From NCBI GenBank assembly GCA_900546265.1, contig URCA01000004.1, forward strand, positions 1 to 64,000: a stretch of DNA of 64,000 bases, read 5' to 3'. The stretch comes from an uncultured Oscillospiraceae bacterium (lineage in GTDB: Bacteria > Bacillota > Clostridia > Oscillospirales > Acutalibacteraceae). Made by a program: the position numbers and the translations under genes. Below are positions 45,907 to 55,624 of this stretch, in pieces (within the stretch, counting starts at the first letter, position 1; every line of letters begins with the position of its first letter). The notes below the pieces were generated by a model that was given only the letters and a program-made list of their open reading frames with translations, was not told the DNA's origin and searched no databases.

Positions 45907-48900
45907 GTCGCTCCCCCCGCGGGGAGCGTGGATTGAAATCTGTTGTCGGAACGGAGAACCGGAGTGAACTACCGTCGCTCCCCCCGCGGGGAGCGTGGAT
46001 TGAAATTTTGGCGTCCTTGTCGTTTTGGTGGATGGTCATCGTCGCTCCCCCCGCGGGGAGCGTGGATTGAAATTGGTGTGGAGAGAAATAGAAACAGAAG
46101 AGGGAAAGTCGCTCCCCCCGCGGGGAGCGTGGATTGAAATCTTTTTCCCAGCCTACTTTATTTTCGTCTCCAGTCGGAGGTCGCTCCCCCCGCGGGGAGC
46201 GTGGATTGAAATGTCTGCTTGTTGGTTAGATTAAACATTGGCTTTGTGTCGCTCCCCCCGCGGGGAGCGTGGATTGAAATGTAGAACACGGGTACGTGCT
46301 GGGGCTAGCGTGTGTCGTCGCTCCCCCCGCGGGGAGCGTGGATTGAAATCCACAAGGCGACGAAGGAATTCGACGCCAAGGCGGTCGCTCCCCCCGCGGG
46401 GAGCGTGGATTGAAATCGGCAGATTCAGCCGGCTGTAGAACCTTGGCGCGTGTCGCTCCCCCCGCGGGGAGCGTGGATTGAAATTTTTTTTATGGCTAGC
46501 TTTGTTGCATAGCGCTTGGTCGCTCCCCCCGCGGGGAGCGTGGATTGAAATGAAACAGCGACAGACATAAAAGCAGTAAAAGAAGTCGCTCCCCCCGCGG
46601 GGAGCGTGGATTGAAATTCGGAATGCCTTATCGGCTCGTGCCCTCGTGATGGTCGCTCCCCCCGCGGGGAGCGTGGATTGAAATTGATGTGGAGAGAAAT
46701 AGAAACAGTAGAGGGAAAAGTCGCTCCCCCCGCGGGGAGCGTGGATTGAAATAAATACCGACTTGTTGGAAAAACAACATTACCGCGGAGTCGCTCCCCC
46801 CGCGGGGAGCGTGGATTGAAATAGGTCTCTGAAGCCTGGCATCTGGAGACGTTACTCGTCGCTCCCCCCGCGGGGAGCGTGGATTGAAATCCTACTGATG
46901 CCAGCTTTACTTCCGTTCAGAATATCGTCGCTCCCCCCGCGGGGAGCGTGGATTGAAATGCCGCAAGTCCCCAGAAAAGTCACAATTGCGGAAGGAGTCG
47001 CTCCCCCCGCGGGGAGCGTGGATTGAAATAAAAAAATCATGGAGGTAAAATATGGAAATCTGGGAGTCGCTCCCCCCGCGGGGAGCGTGGATTGAAATAA
47101 CTGCTTGAATGGATTATACTTTAGAAGGGCTTCGTCGCTCCCCCCGCGGGGAGCGTGGATTGAAATCTGGACTTTTTAAAGGGGGCATTTGCCACTGGTG
47201 CGTCGCTCCCCCCGCGGGGAGCGTGGATTGAAATAAATTGGCCCATGATGAAAATCGTGCCGGATTATGGTCGCTCCCCCCGCGGGGAGCGTGGATTGAA
47301 ATCACCGGCGTCCCCAACTACATGATCATGACCAATCTGGTCGCTCCCCCCGCGGGGAGCGTGGATTGAAATACAGACCAACGGCAGACACCTGATACCA
47401 GAAGGGAACGTCGCTCCCCCCGCGGGGAGCGTGGATTGAAATCAGCAGTTTCCAGAGCTCTGTGAACGCTTCGTAGTCGTCGCTCCCCCCGCGGGGAGCG
47501 TGGATTGAAATGAATATCGGCTAACCATTTTCTCATGTTTTCACCTGTCGCTCCCCCCGCGGGGAGCGTGGATTGAAATATCCCACGACGTTTTGATACT
47601 GCCGAATATGTCCGGTCGCTCCCCCCGCGGGGAGCGTGGATTGAAATGCATTATGTAGCCTCCTTCAAAGCGTCTAATATTCGTCGCTCCCCCCGCGGGG
47701 AGCGTGGATTGAAATGGAAATCGCCCCGAAAAAGTCCGCCAGATTGTCCCGTCGCTCCCCCCGCGGGGAGCGTGGATTGAAATCCAAGCTTGAGGCGGCG
47801 CTGGCCGAGCTGCTGGGCGGGTCGCTCCCCCCGCGGGGAGCGTGGATTGAAATGAACAGACAGATCCTTTGTTCCCGCCCATTGAGTAGTCGCTCCCCCC
47901 GCGGGGAGCGTGGATTGAAATTCCTTCAGACAAAAGCCATATCCCAAAATCAATATCGTCGCTCCCCCCGCGGGGAGCGTGGATTGAAATATCCCAGATT
48001 ACCATCCGTAACAAGCTGGGTATCGTCGCTCCCCCCGCGGGGAGCGTGGATTGAAATCCAACAGACCGGATCGGATCCTGTCGTTGACATCCGTCGCTCC
48101 CCCCGCGGGGAGCGTGGATTGAAATGGTTAGCAAGACTGCATGAGCACGTCGCCAACCAGGTCGCTCCCCCCGCGGGGAGCGTGGATTGAAATGGTCCCT
48201 ATGGTTTTGGCAACGCCGTTGACGTCGTGTCGCTCCCCCCGCGGGGAGCGTGGATTGAAATACCGAAATCACGGCCGATTCCGGAAAGTTTACCTCTGGT
48301 CGCTCCCCCCGCGGGGAGCGTGGATTGAAATAGCGAACAGGTCAGCACCCGCCGCGAAGCACAGCGCGTCGCTCCCCCCGCGGGGAGCGTGGATTGAAAT
48401 GTCCAAGGTCGCCGGGTGGCCGGCAGTGGAAAGGACAGGTCGCTCCCCCCGCGGGGAGCGTGGATTGAAATGACAGACTGTTTAAACTGGAAAATCCGGA
48501 CAAATTGTCGCTCCCCCCGCGGGGAGCGTGGATTGAAATTTCGAAGCGGCTTAGCCATCCGACCATATATCTGGGACGTCGCTCCCCCCGCGGGGAGCGT
48601 GGATTGAAATCACCGATGGAAAAAAATCCATTTATAAACCGGGTAGTCGCTCCCCCCGCGGGGAGCGTGGATTGAAATTACGGTGTTTCCGTCGACTGGC
48701 TACTAGGTACAGCTGGGTCGCTCCCCCCGCGGGGAGCGTGGATTGAAATAATGGCGAAAACACAACCAGTAAATGGGAACAAACTGTCGCTCCCCCCGCG
48801 GGGAGCGTGGATTGAAATGATTTCTATTGGCCAGCTCTGGCAAACATCGGAGAACGTCGCTCCCCCCGCGGGGAGCGTGGATTGAAATCTTCCCCCGGTT

Positions 48901-51067
48901 ATCGGCACTTGTGTTGTCCTTAGTCGCTCCCCCCGCGGGGAGCGTGGATTGAAATACGGCTGCATCTACCAGCATGGGGATCGCGTCGATCGTCGCTCCC
49001 CCCGCGGGGAGCGTGGATTGAAATATCGATTTGGCAGTCCTGTGAGTCAAATAAGCCAGTCGCTCCCCCCGCGGGGAGCGTGGATTGAAATGTGCAGACC
49101 TATCATACAATCTGTCAGATAAACCGTGGTCGCTCCCCCCGCGGGGAGCGTGGATTGAAATCTGAACCTCAGAAGGGACCGGACGTACTGCTGCCGCGTC
49201 GCTCCCCCCGCGGGGAGCGTGGATTGAAATGTCAACAATTCTCGTCGCCAATTCTCGAACCGGATCGGGTCGCTCCCCCCGCGGGGAGCGTGGATTGAAA
49301 TAGTTTAAATTCGTTCATGCAAATTTCTCCCTTCTGTCGCTCCCCCCGCGGGGAGCGTGGATTGAAATTACAGCCGGCTGAATCTGCCGGAACGGAAACC
49401 GTCAGTCGCTCCCCCCGCGGGGAGCGTGGATTGAAATGCCCGTCTTTTTATCCACTGCAGGGACCAGGAGGTCGCTCCCCCCGCGGGGAGCGTGGATTGA
49501 AATACCGATGATAGGATGGCGAAAGAAGGACGGTTCCGGTCGCTCCCCCCGCGGGGAGCGTGGATTGAAATGTGGAACACGGATACGTGCTAGGACTGGC
49601 GTGCGTCCGTCGCTCCCCCCGCGGGGAGCGTGGATTGAAATCAAAAGGCGACGAAGGAATTCGACGCCAAGGCGCGTCGCTCCCCCCGCGGGGAGCGTGG
49701 ATTGAAATAAGGGGGCATTTGCTACTGGTGCAAATTATCCCTCGTCGCTCCCCCCGCGGGGAGCGTGGATTGAAATGATTTCTATTGGCCAGCCTTGGCA
49801 AACATCGGAGAACGTCGCTCCCCCCGCGGGGAGCGTGGATTGAAATCCCGGGCATGGTATTGCCCGGGGTGCCGGCTGGAAAGTCGCTCCCCCCGCGGGG
49901 AGCGTGGATTGAAATGTAGAACACGGATACGTGCTGGGGCTGGCATGTGTCGTCGCTCCCCCCGCGGGGAGCGTGGATTGAAATATGTCATCTTATTCAA
50001 CTTTGTGATACCTGACCTGGGTCGCTCCCCCCGCGGGGAGCGTGGATTGAAATACCTCTTCCGGGTCATCCGGACAAGGTTTTTCGGGTCGCTCCCCCCG
50101 CGGGGAGCGTGGATTGAAATCCTGGTTGCCTGTAAGGGAATAGGCACCAGTGTTGGTCGCTCCCCCCGCGGGGAGCGTGGATTGAAATTTTGATGTCGAT
50201 AGGTAGTGATGCGAATTTTGCTCGTCGCTCCCCCCGCGGGGAGCGTGGATTGAAATCTTCCGATTGCTTGCAAATGTAAACGCAAAGGAGTCGCTCCCCC
50301 CGCGGGGAGCGTGGATTGAAATATCCTTGACTTCCTCCTATACCGCGGTTTCAGGTGTCGCTCCCCCCGCGGGGAGCGTGGATTGAAATCACTTACGCAT
50401 ATCGGACACGGGCAAGGACAAGTAGTCGCTCCCCCCGCGGGGAGCGTGGATTGAAATCGCTTGAACATGCTGATTATTACCCCGACAATCATGTCGCTCC
50501 CCCCGCGGGGAGCGTGGATTGAAATTGGCCGGGGTTGTTGTGGGGGATTACGACGGCATGTCGCTCCCCCCGCGGGGAGCGTGGATTGAAATGCTTTTCC
50601 TCGCGGGTTGCACGCCCACGAAAAGTTGGTCGCTCCCCCCGCGGGGAGCGTGGATTGAAATCGGCTTTGTGCTTACGCCGTCAAACCAGGTGGTCGTCGC
50701 TCCCCCCGCGGGGAGCGTGGATTGAAATGTTCAAAATCCGCTGTTTTTCCGTGGTCAGGTTCTGGTCGCTCCCCCCGCGGGGAGCGTGGATTGAAATGTA
50801 TATCTCGTCAAAAACAAAAATAAGCCTTTTAGGTCGCTCCCCCCGCGGGGAGCGTGGATTGAAATGAAAATCAAGCCTGGTGCCACCATGGAATTGCAGG
50901 TCGCTCCCCCCGCGGGGAGCGTGGATTGAAATTCGAATGCCGCTGATTTGTACCCCAATTGTACCCGTCGCTCCCCCCGCGGGGAGCGTGGATTGAAATA
51001 TAATCCGCCTTGAGCTTGGCTAAACTCTCATAGCGTCGCTCCCCCCGCGGGGAGCGTGAATTTAAAA
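45907..51067 (+). CRISPR. Type I-C CRISPR array, 76 repeats and 75 spacers
   Basis: The 33-base repeat begins GTCGCTCCCCCCGCGGGG and ends AGCGTGGATTGAAAT, as in type I-C arrays. Repeats sit every 66 to 72 bases, giving spacers of about 33 to 39 bases. I counted 76 starts from 45907 to 51035. All look identical except the last, whose end is degenerate (GTGAATTTAAAA), the usual distal end. Many spacers are related to each other (see findings). Several translate to phage-like peptides. Spacers were compared by eye with the prophage and no match was seen, which is not a substitute for a search. Confidence 0.98.
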
Positions 51068-51074
51068 TTTGCGC

Positions 51075-51105
51075 TTGACTTGGAGTGTACTCCAAGTGCT
51101 AAGCT
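51075..51105 (+). promoter_or_regulatory. MerR-type promoter with 19-bp spacer and dyad operator
   Basis: TTGACT (51075-51080) and TAAGCT (51100-51105) are 19 bases apart, too far for normal sigma-70 and typical of MerR-activated promoters. The spacer contains the dyad CTTGGAGT..ACTCCAAG (51079-51096). It is only about 8 bases beyond the last CRISPR repeat. The MerR gene of this operon (53114) is the likely regulator. Confidence 0.8.
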
Positions 51106-51118
51106 AAAGATAACGTCG

Positions 51119-51878
51119 ATGAGAAAAGAGGTTTTCAAGTTGGTATTCTCCGATACCATAAGGGACGCTGGCTTTGTTGCGGAGTTGTTGAGAACGGACC
51201 CAGAGTTCGTCGAGAGGTTTGGCAGCTTTTGCTTTTGATGAGGCAGCCCATCAGGGGAGCCTAGACGAACACACGCGATTCCATGTTATTTTGGCTGCGT
51301 TGCTTGGGTGTCAGGGAGTCGAGGCGTTTACGGAGATGCTGCCCGTCGCGCTACGCGTTGGCGTCACACCGGCGGAGATTAAGGAAATCGTATACCAGGC
51401 CACCGCCTACTTAGGCTTCGGGCGGGTTTTCCCTTTTATGAGAGCTGTCAATGAAACGCTGACTGCGCAGGGGATCGCGTTGCCCTTGGAAGGAGCAGCC
51501 ACCACGACGCGGGAGACCCGTCTCGAGGCGGGCGTGCAGGCCCAGGTGGATGTTTTCGGCGAAGGCATGCGGGATTTTTGGCGGTCCGGGGAAGAGGAAA
51601 GCCGTCACCTCAACCGGTGGCTGGCGGAGAACTGTTTCGGCGACTGGTATACCCGCAAGGGATTGGATCTCCGGCAGCGGGAACTGATCACCCTGTGCCT
51701 TCTCGCCGCCCAGGGCGGATGCGAGCCGCAGCTGACCAGCCACGCGGCCGCCAATCTGCGGCTGGGAAACGATAAACGGTTTCTTATCGACGCCATATCC
51801 CAGTGTCTGCCCTATATCGGTTATCCCCGCAGCCTGAACGCGCTTCGGTGCGTGAACGAGGCAGCGGGGAACCAATAA
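51119..51878 (+). pseudogene. Carboxymuconolactone decarboxylase-family protein, frameshifted
   Basis: The open frame starting MRKEVFKLVFSD reads to 51238 and stops after ERFGSFCF, while the rest, LDEHTRFHVILAALLGCQG onwards, is in another frame from about 51219 to 51878. Joining them at a TTTT run (51227-51230), with one T too many, restores a full-length carboxymuconolactone decarboxylase-family protein of about 250 residues with two repeats. The family motif is present as AYLGFGRVFPF and ELITLCLLAAQGGCEPQLTSHA (Cys and His for peroxidatic function). The family includes peroxidases and lactone decarboxylases linked to stress. A real mutation, phase variation in a homopolymer, and a sequencing error are all possible. 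It is first in the MerR-type operon. Confidence 0.75.
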
Positions 51879-51900
51879 AACAGGAAAAGGAGATTCTAGA

Positions 51901-53067
51901 ATGAACAGTTTTATTTATGACATTCCTACCAAGGTCTATTTCGGTGAACATCAGCTTAGCCATTTGGGCGAGGAGCTGGCCAAATACGGCAAGCGGGTAC
52001 TGCTGACCTACGGGGGCGGTTCCATCAAAAAGTCCGGCTTATACGACGCGGTGGCGGCCGAGGTCAAGGCGGCGGGGCTCACCCTCTTCGAGCTTTCCGG
52101 CATCGAGCCGAATCCCCGCATCGATTCCGTGCGGGCCGGCGCGGCGCTCTGCAAAAAGGAACGCATCGACGTGCTGCTGGCGGTAGGCGGCGGCTCCACC
52201 ATCGACGCGACGAAGTACATCGCCGCCGGGGCCTGCGTGGATTTTGACCCTTGGGATTTTTTTAGCAAATGGGCGCCCATCGAGAGGGCGCTCCCCATTG
52301 TGACGGTGCTGACTCTATCCGCCACCGGCTCGGAAATGGACACGGGCGGCGTCATCAGCAACCCCGAGACCCAGGATAAAATCGGCCGTCTCGCGCCGCC
52401 GTTGCTGCCCAAGGTTTCTTTCCTCGATCCCACCAACACCTATACGGTCAGTCCCTATCAAACGGCCTGCGGCGCAGCGGATATTATGAGCCACATTCTG
52501 GAGGTCTACTTCAACATGGAGCCGGATCTGTATATGCTGGACTGCTTTATGGAGGGGCTGATGAAGACCGTCATCAAGTACACCCCCATCGCCCTGCGGG
52601 AGCCGGAAAACTATGAGGCGCGCGCCAACCTGATGTGGACTTCCAGCTGGGCCATCAACGGCTTTGTGAACGGCGGCAAGCAGCAGGCCTGGAGCTGCCA
52701 TCCCATGGAGCACGAGCTGTCCGCTATCTACGACATCACACACGGTCTGGGACTGGCCATCCTGACGCCCCGTTGGCTGACCTATTGTTTGGACGAGACC
52801 ACGGTTTCCAAGTATGTGCAGTTCGGCGTGGAGGTATTCGGCATCGACGCCGGACTGCCGCCCATGAACATCGCCAAGCAGGCCATCGATGAGCTCTCCG
52901 CGTTTCTTTTCGATACACTGGGACTGGCGCGCACCTTTACCGAGGTGGGCATTCGGGCGGAGGACTTCCCGGTGATGGCAAAGAAAGCCTGCGAGGACGG
53001 CGTCCTGGCCGGCTTCAAGCCTCTCCGGCAGAGCGATATTGAAAAAATCTTTACCATGTGCCTGTGA
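51901..53067 (+). CDS. Iron-containing alcohol dehydrogenase (butanol/aldehyde reductase type)
   Basis: A 388-residue enzyme of the iron-dependent (type III) alcohol dehydrogenase family, closest to NAD(P)H-dependent butanol dehydrogenases such as BdhA/YqhD. The N-terminal Rossmann part has KRVLLTYGGGSIKKSG and LLAVGGGSTIDATKY. The metal site has Asp and His in CGAADIMSHILEV, then HPMEHELSAIYDITHGLGLA with two more His. It likely reduces short aldehydes to alcohols, a detoxification role consistent with a MerR-controlled operon. GGAGA precedes the start. Not broken. Confidence 0.9.
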   Translation: MNSFIYDIPTKVYFGEHQLSHLGEELAKYGKRVLLTYGGGSIKKSGLYDAVAAEVKAAGLTLFELSGIEPNPRIDSVRAGAALCKKERIDVLLAVGGGSTIDATKYIAAGACVDFDPWDFFSKWAPIERALPIVTVLTLSATGSEMDTGGVISNPETQDKIGRLAPPLLPKVSFLDPTNTYTVSPYQTACGAADIMSHILEVYFNMEPDLYMLDCFMEGLMKTVIKYTPIALREPENYEARANLMWTSSWAINGFVNGGKQQAWSCHPMEHELSAIYDITHGLGLAILTPRWLTYCLDETTVSKYVQFGVEVFGIDAGLPPMNIAKQAIDELSAFLFDTLGLARTFTEVGIRAEDFPVMAKKACEDGVLAGFKPLRQSDIEKIFTMCL

Positions 53068-53113
53068 GGTACCGGTTTCTACGACAACGATTTACAAAAA
53101 GAGGGGGATAGGC

Positions 53114-53527
53114 TTGACCATTGCCGAAGTGAGCAGGCGGTATGCCATCAGCGCCGACACTCTGCGCTACTACGAGCGTATCGGCTTGATTCCGCCGGTG
53201 CCCCGGAACAAAAGCGGCATCCGTGACTATGATGAGGAGTCCTGCCGCTGGATTGAGCTAATGAAGTGCATGCGCGCCGCCGGCGTGGGGATCGAAGCGC
53301 TCATCGAGTATGTGGCGCTGTTCCAGCGGGGAGATGAGACGATAGATGCCCGCAAGGCCCTTTTAATCGAGCAGCGGAATCAGCTGATCGCCCGGATGGA
53401 GGACATGCAGGCCTCCCTGGAGCGGCTCAACGATAAGATCGATCGCTACGGCCAGGGGCTGATGGTCAAGGAGCGGCAGCTTCGCCGTCCCAAGGAGGAA
53501 AGCGGCGAAGACAAAAAACCCGTTTAG
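53114..53527 (+). CDS. MerR-family transcription regulator (probable aldehyde or electrophile sensor)
   Basis: Start TTG at 53114 with GAGGGGG upstream, giving about 137 residues. The N-terminal MerR domain is IAEVSRRYAISADTLRYYERIGL, with the typical KSGIRDYDEESCRWIE wing and CMRAAGVGIEALIEYV, then a coiled coil. A single Cys in the first half (CRWIELMKC) could sense. The operon contains the target-type promoter upstream (51075-51105) and an alcohol dehydrogenase, matching AdhR/NmlR-type regulators. The ligand is inferred, not shown. Confidence 0.85.
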   Translation: MTIAEVSRRYAISADTLRYYERIGLIPPVPRNKSGIRDYDEESCRWIELMKCMRAAGVGIEALIEYVALFQRGDETIDARKALLIEQRNQLIARMEDMQASLERLNDKIDRYGQGLMVKERQLRRPKEESGEDKKPV

Positions 53528-53543
53528 AATGGGAGACGGTTAC

Positions 53544-54023
53544 ATGAGTAAAACCTTAGTGGCTTATTTTTCCGCGAGCGGGGAAACCGCCCGGCTGGCA
53601 AAGACCTTGGCACAGGCGGCTGGCGGAGACCTCTATGCGATCGTGCCAGAGCAGGCATACACATCCGCCGACCTCAACTGGAACGACAAACACAGTCGCT
53701 CCAGCCTCGAAATGAACGACCCCGCTTCCCGCCCGGCGATTGCGGGAAAGGTGCCGGACATGGGCGGCTACGACACCGTTTTTGTGGGCTTTCCCATCTG
53801 GTGGTATGTCGCCCCCACCATTGTAAAAACGTTTTTGGAAAGCTATGATTTTTCCGGTAAGACGGTGATTCCTTTTGCCACCTCCGGCGGCAGCGGCATG
53901 GGCCGGACAGTTGATGTGCTCAAAGGCGTTTGTCCCGTCGCCCGCTTTCTGCCCGGCAAAAGGTTGGACAGCGACGCTTCCGCGGAAGAAGTGACTGCTT
54001 GGGTAAAGAGCCTGGGGGTATAA
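53544..54023 (+). CDS. Flavodoxin / flavodoxin-like NADPH-dependent reductase
   Basis: About 159 residues, ATG at 53544 with GGGAGA upstream. The FMN phosphate loop is TLVAYFSASGETARLAKTLA, and the aromatic FVGFPIWWYVAPTIV plus SGGSGMGRT form the other FMN contacts. It is in the flavodoxin family that often accompanies aldehyde- or quinone-stress operons, here 16 bases after merR. Likely moves electrons for detoxification enzymes. Last gene before a strong terminator. Confidence 0.88.
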   Translation: MSKTLVAYFSASGETARLAKTLAQAAGGDLYAIVPEQAYTSADLNWNDKHSRSSLEMNDPASRPAIAGKVPDMGGYDTVFVGFPIWWYVAPTIVKTFLESYDFSGKTVIPFATSGGSGMGRTVDVLKGVCPVARFLPGKRLDSDASAEEVTAWVKSLGV

Positions 54024-54044
54024 GTCCTAATGGTTCTCTCACGT

Positions 54045-54083
54045 AAAAAGTAACGCCAACCGTCTGGTTGGCGTTACTTTTTT
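54045..54083. terminator. Bidirectional terminator between the MerR operon and lacI
   Basis: A 17-bp stem (54045-54061 with 54066-54082) containing GTAACGCCAACC and four-base loop GTCT, flanked by A and T runs. It serves the flavodoxin operon from one side and the LacI-type gene from the other. Confidence 0.9.
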
Positions 54084-54109
54084 GTCTGATACACGGCACT
54101 AAGGCACGT

Positions 54110-55183
54110 TTATTTAATGATAACCGCGCTGTCCAGGCGCAGGCAGCGCCAGCTGCTTTTCGGGTTTTGCAGCCGCCAGAGGATTTGCTCGCCCATCATC
54201 TGGCCGATTTCGGTGGAATGGATATCCACGGTGGAACAGGAGGGGATGGACGCTATCAGTTCGGAGGTGTTGTCGAAGCCGGTGACCGCCACCTGATCAT
54301 ACAGCCGATACGGCGGTTCCTTTAGCTTGATGACATTGCTGGCGATATAGTCGTTTCCACAGACAAAGGCGGTCGGCAGCTTGGGCATGCTCTTGAGCTG
54401 CTCGTAGAACTCGTCCGTCGTATAGTATTCCTTGCCCCGAAAATCCGCGCCCTCGAGATTGAAGTGCAGGGTGATTTCCCCCGCACGGGTGAGAGGAGAT
54501 TCCTGCATGGCCAGGTGATAACCCTGCCAGCGTTCAAAAAAGCTCTGACACGAATCCTTGTTGCCGGCAAAAGCGATGCGGGTATGCCCGGCTTCTATCA
54601 AGTGACGGGTCAGCTGGTAAGAAGCACCTAGGTTTTCCACCATAATCACATCGCACATTCGGTTGCAATGGAACAAGTCGGACGAGATGTCAAAGGTGAC
54701 GAGGGGAATCCCCAGGGAGCTTATACTCTTATAATATTCGCTTTGAAACAGGCCAGCCATCACGATACCGTCGGGCGGGTTGTTCAAAAGCGCGCCGGGA
54801 GGCGACATGGTCTGTTCGTGTTCGAGACCTATGACAACAAAGCGCATGGTGCACCCGTGCTGGCTGAGCGTACGTTCAAGGTTTAAAATAATCGGCATCC
54901 AAAAAAAGTCGCTGATGGATTTTTGGTAGCAGACAAAAGCGATATCGTAGCGAAGTTCGGCCGTCGGCCGGGACTCAGTGGATTTGGAGACGGGCGTGTT
55001 TTCATCCGGCGGTCCTCCGGCATTGCCGAGGAGGGGATGGGTATACCCGAGCAGCCGCGCTTGCTCCAAGATGCGTTCCCGCGTTTTCTCCTTAACGCCT
55101 GGGATCCCATTGAACACTTTGGAGACGGTGTTGCGAGATAGATGCAGCTGCTCCGCTATGGTTTCTTGCGTTACTTTTTCCAT
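54110..55183 (-). CDS. LacI/GalR-family transcription regulator
   Basis: A 357-residue protein starting MEKVTQETIAEQLHLSRNTV, the N-terminal LacI HTH with hinge (SKVFNGIPGVKEKTRERI). The C-terminal part is a periplasmic-binding-protein-like domain with YDIAFVCYQKSISDFFW, LGIPLVTFDISSDL and VAVTGFDNTSELIA. It is divergent from the surface-protein and transport operon starting at 55625 and probably controls it in response to a sugar. Inverted repeats in the intergenic region are candidate operators. Inducer unknown. Confidence 0.88.
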   Translation of the reverse strand: MEKVTQETIAEQLHLSRNTVSKVFNGIPGVKEKTRERILEQARLLGYTHPLLGNAGGPPDENTPVSKSTESRPTAELRYDIAFVCYQKSISDFFWMPIILNLERTLSQHGCTMRFVVIGLEHEQTMSPPGALLNNPPDGIVMAGLFQSEYYKSISSLGIPLVTFDISSDLFHCNRMCDVIMVENLGASYQLTRHLIEAGHTRIAFAGNKDSCQSFFERWQGYHLAMQESPLTRAGEITLHFNLEGADFRGKEYYTTDEFYEQLKSMPKLPTAFVCGNDYIASNVIKLKEPPYRLYDQVAVTGFDNTSELIASIPSCSTVDIHSTEIGQMMGEQILWRLQNPKSSWRCLRLDSAVIIK

Positions 55184-55624
55184 GGAATCCTCCTCCGATC
55201 CAATTGCTGACAGCGTATGGGAGTGCTACCGCATGCCTTTCTGTGCTTATTATTTTACATTTTTTGTTCCTAAATGTCAATTGTGAGTTTTATGAATGCT
55301 TCGAGGAACGTCGATGTTCCAATGAGAGGACTGGAATTTTCTTTGAATTAAAAGTTTACATTTTTTACATTTTCAAAAAACGAAATGTAATATTAAAAGA
55401 TTTGTTGCAATTTTATTGACAAATTATCGAAATAAAAAGAAGTTATTCTAATTAAATTGAAAAAATAGGTTGACAAAATAGAAAAATGATGTAAAATTAA
55501 TGTGTAAATCATCATCGAAAGCCAACGTGATGTAAAATTTGAGAGGGTGATAAGCTATATGTAAAGTTTCGCAACGCCTCATGTCAAACTATTTGCATAA
55601 AACAGGAAAGGGGTTTTGGGTGAA
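55184..55624. promoter_or_regulatory. Divergent control region of the sugar locus
   Basis: A plus-strand promoter TTGACA (55470-55475), 16-base spacer, TAAAAT (55492-55497). Two spaced inverted repeats of TTACATTT with AAATGT(A/C)AA lie at 55255-55280 and 55365-55390. They resemble each other and may bind the LacI-type regulator, though spacing of arms is wide for that family. The 55500-55530 part has more ATGATG/CATCAT dyads. AT-rich. Confidence 0.55.

Noticed and set aside
45940..51034. Self-targeting spacers against the resident prophage
   Set aside because: No spacer read by eye matched the prophage sequence in this window. The part of the phage outside the window and partial matches were not testable.
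46852..51095. Many open reading frames in both strands across the repeat array (repeated SLPPRGAWIE and RGGSDF-like peptides)
   Set aside because: They are translations of the 33-base repeat; the pattern repeats every 66 to 72 bases and cannot be genes.
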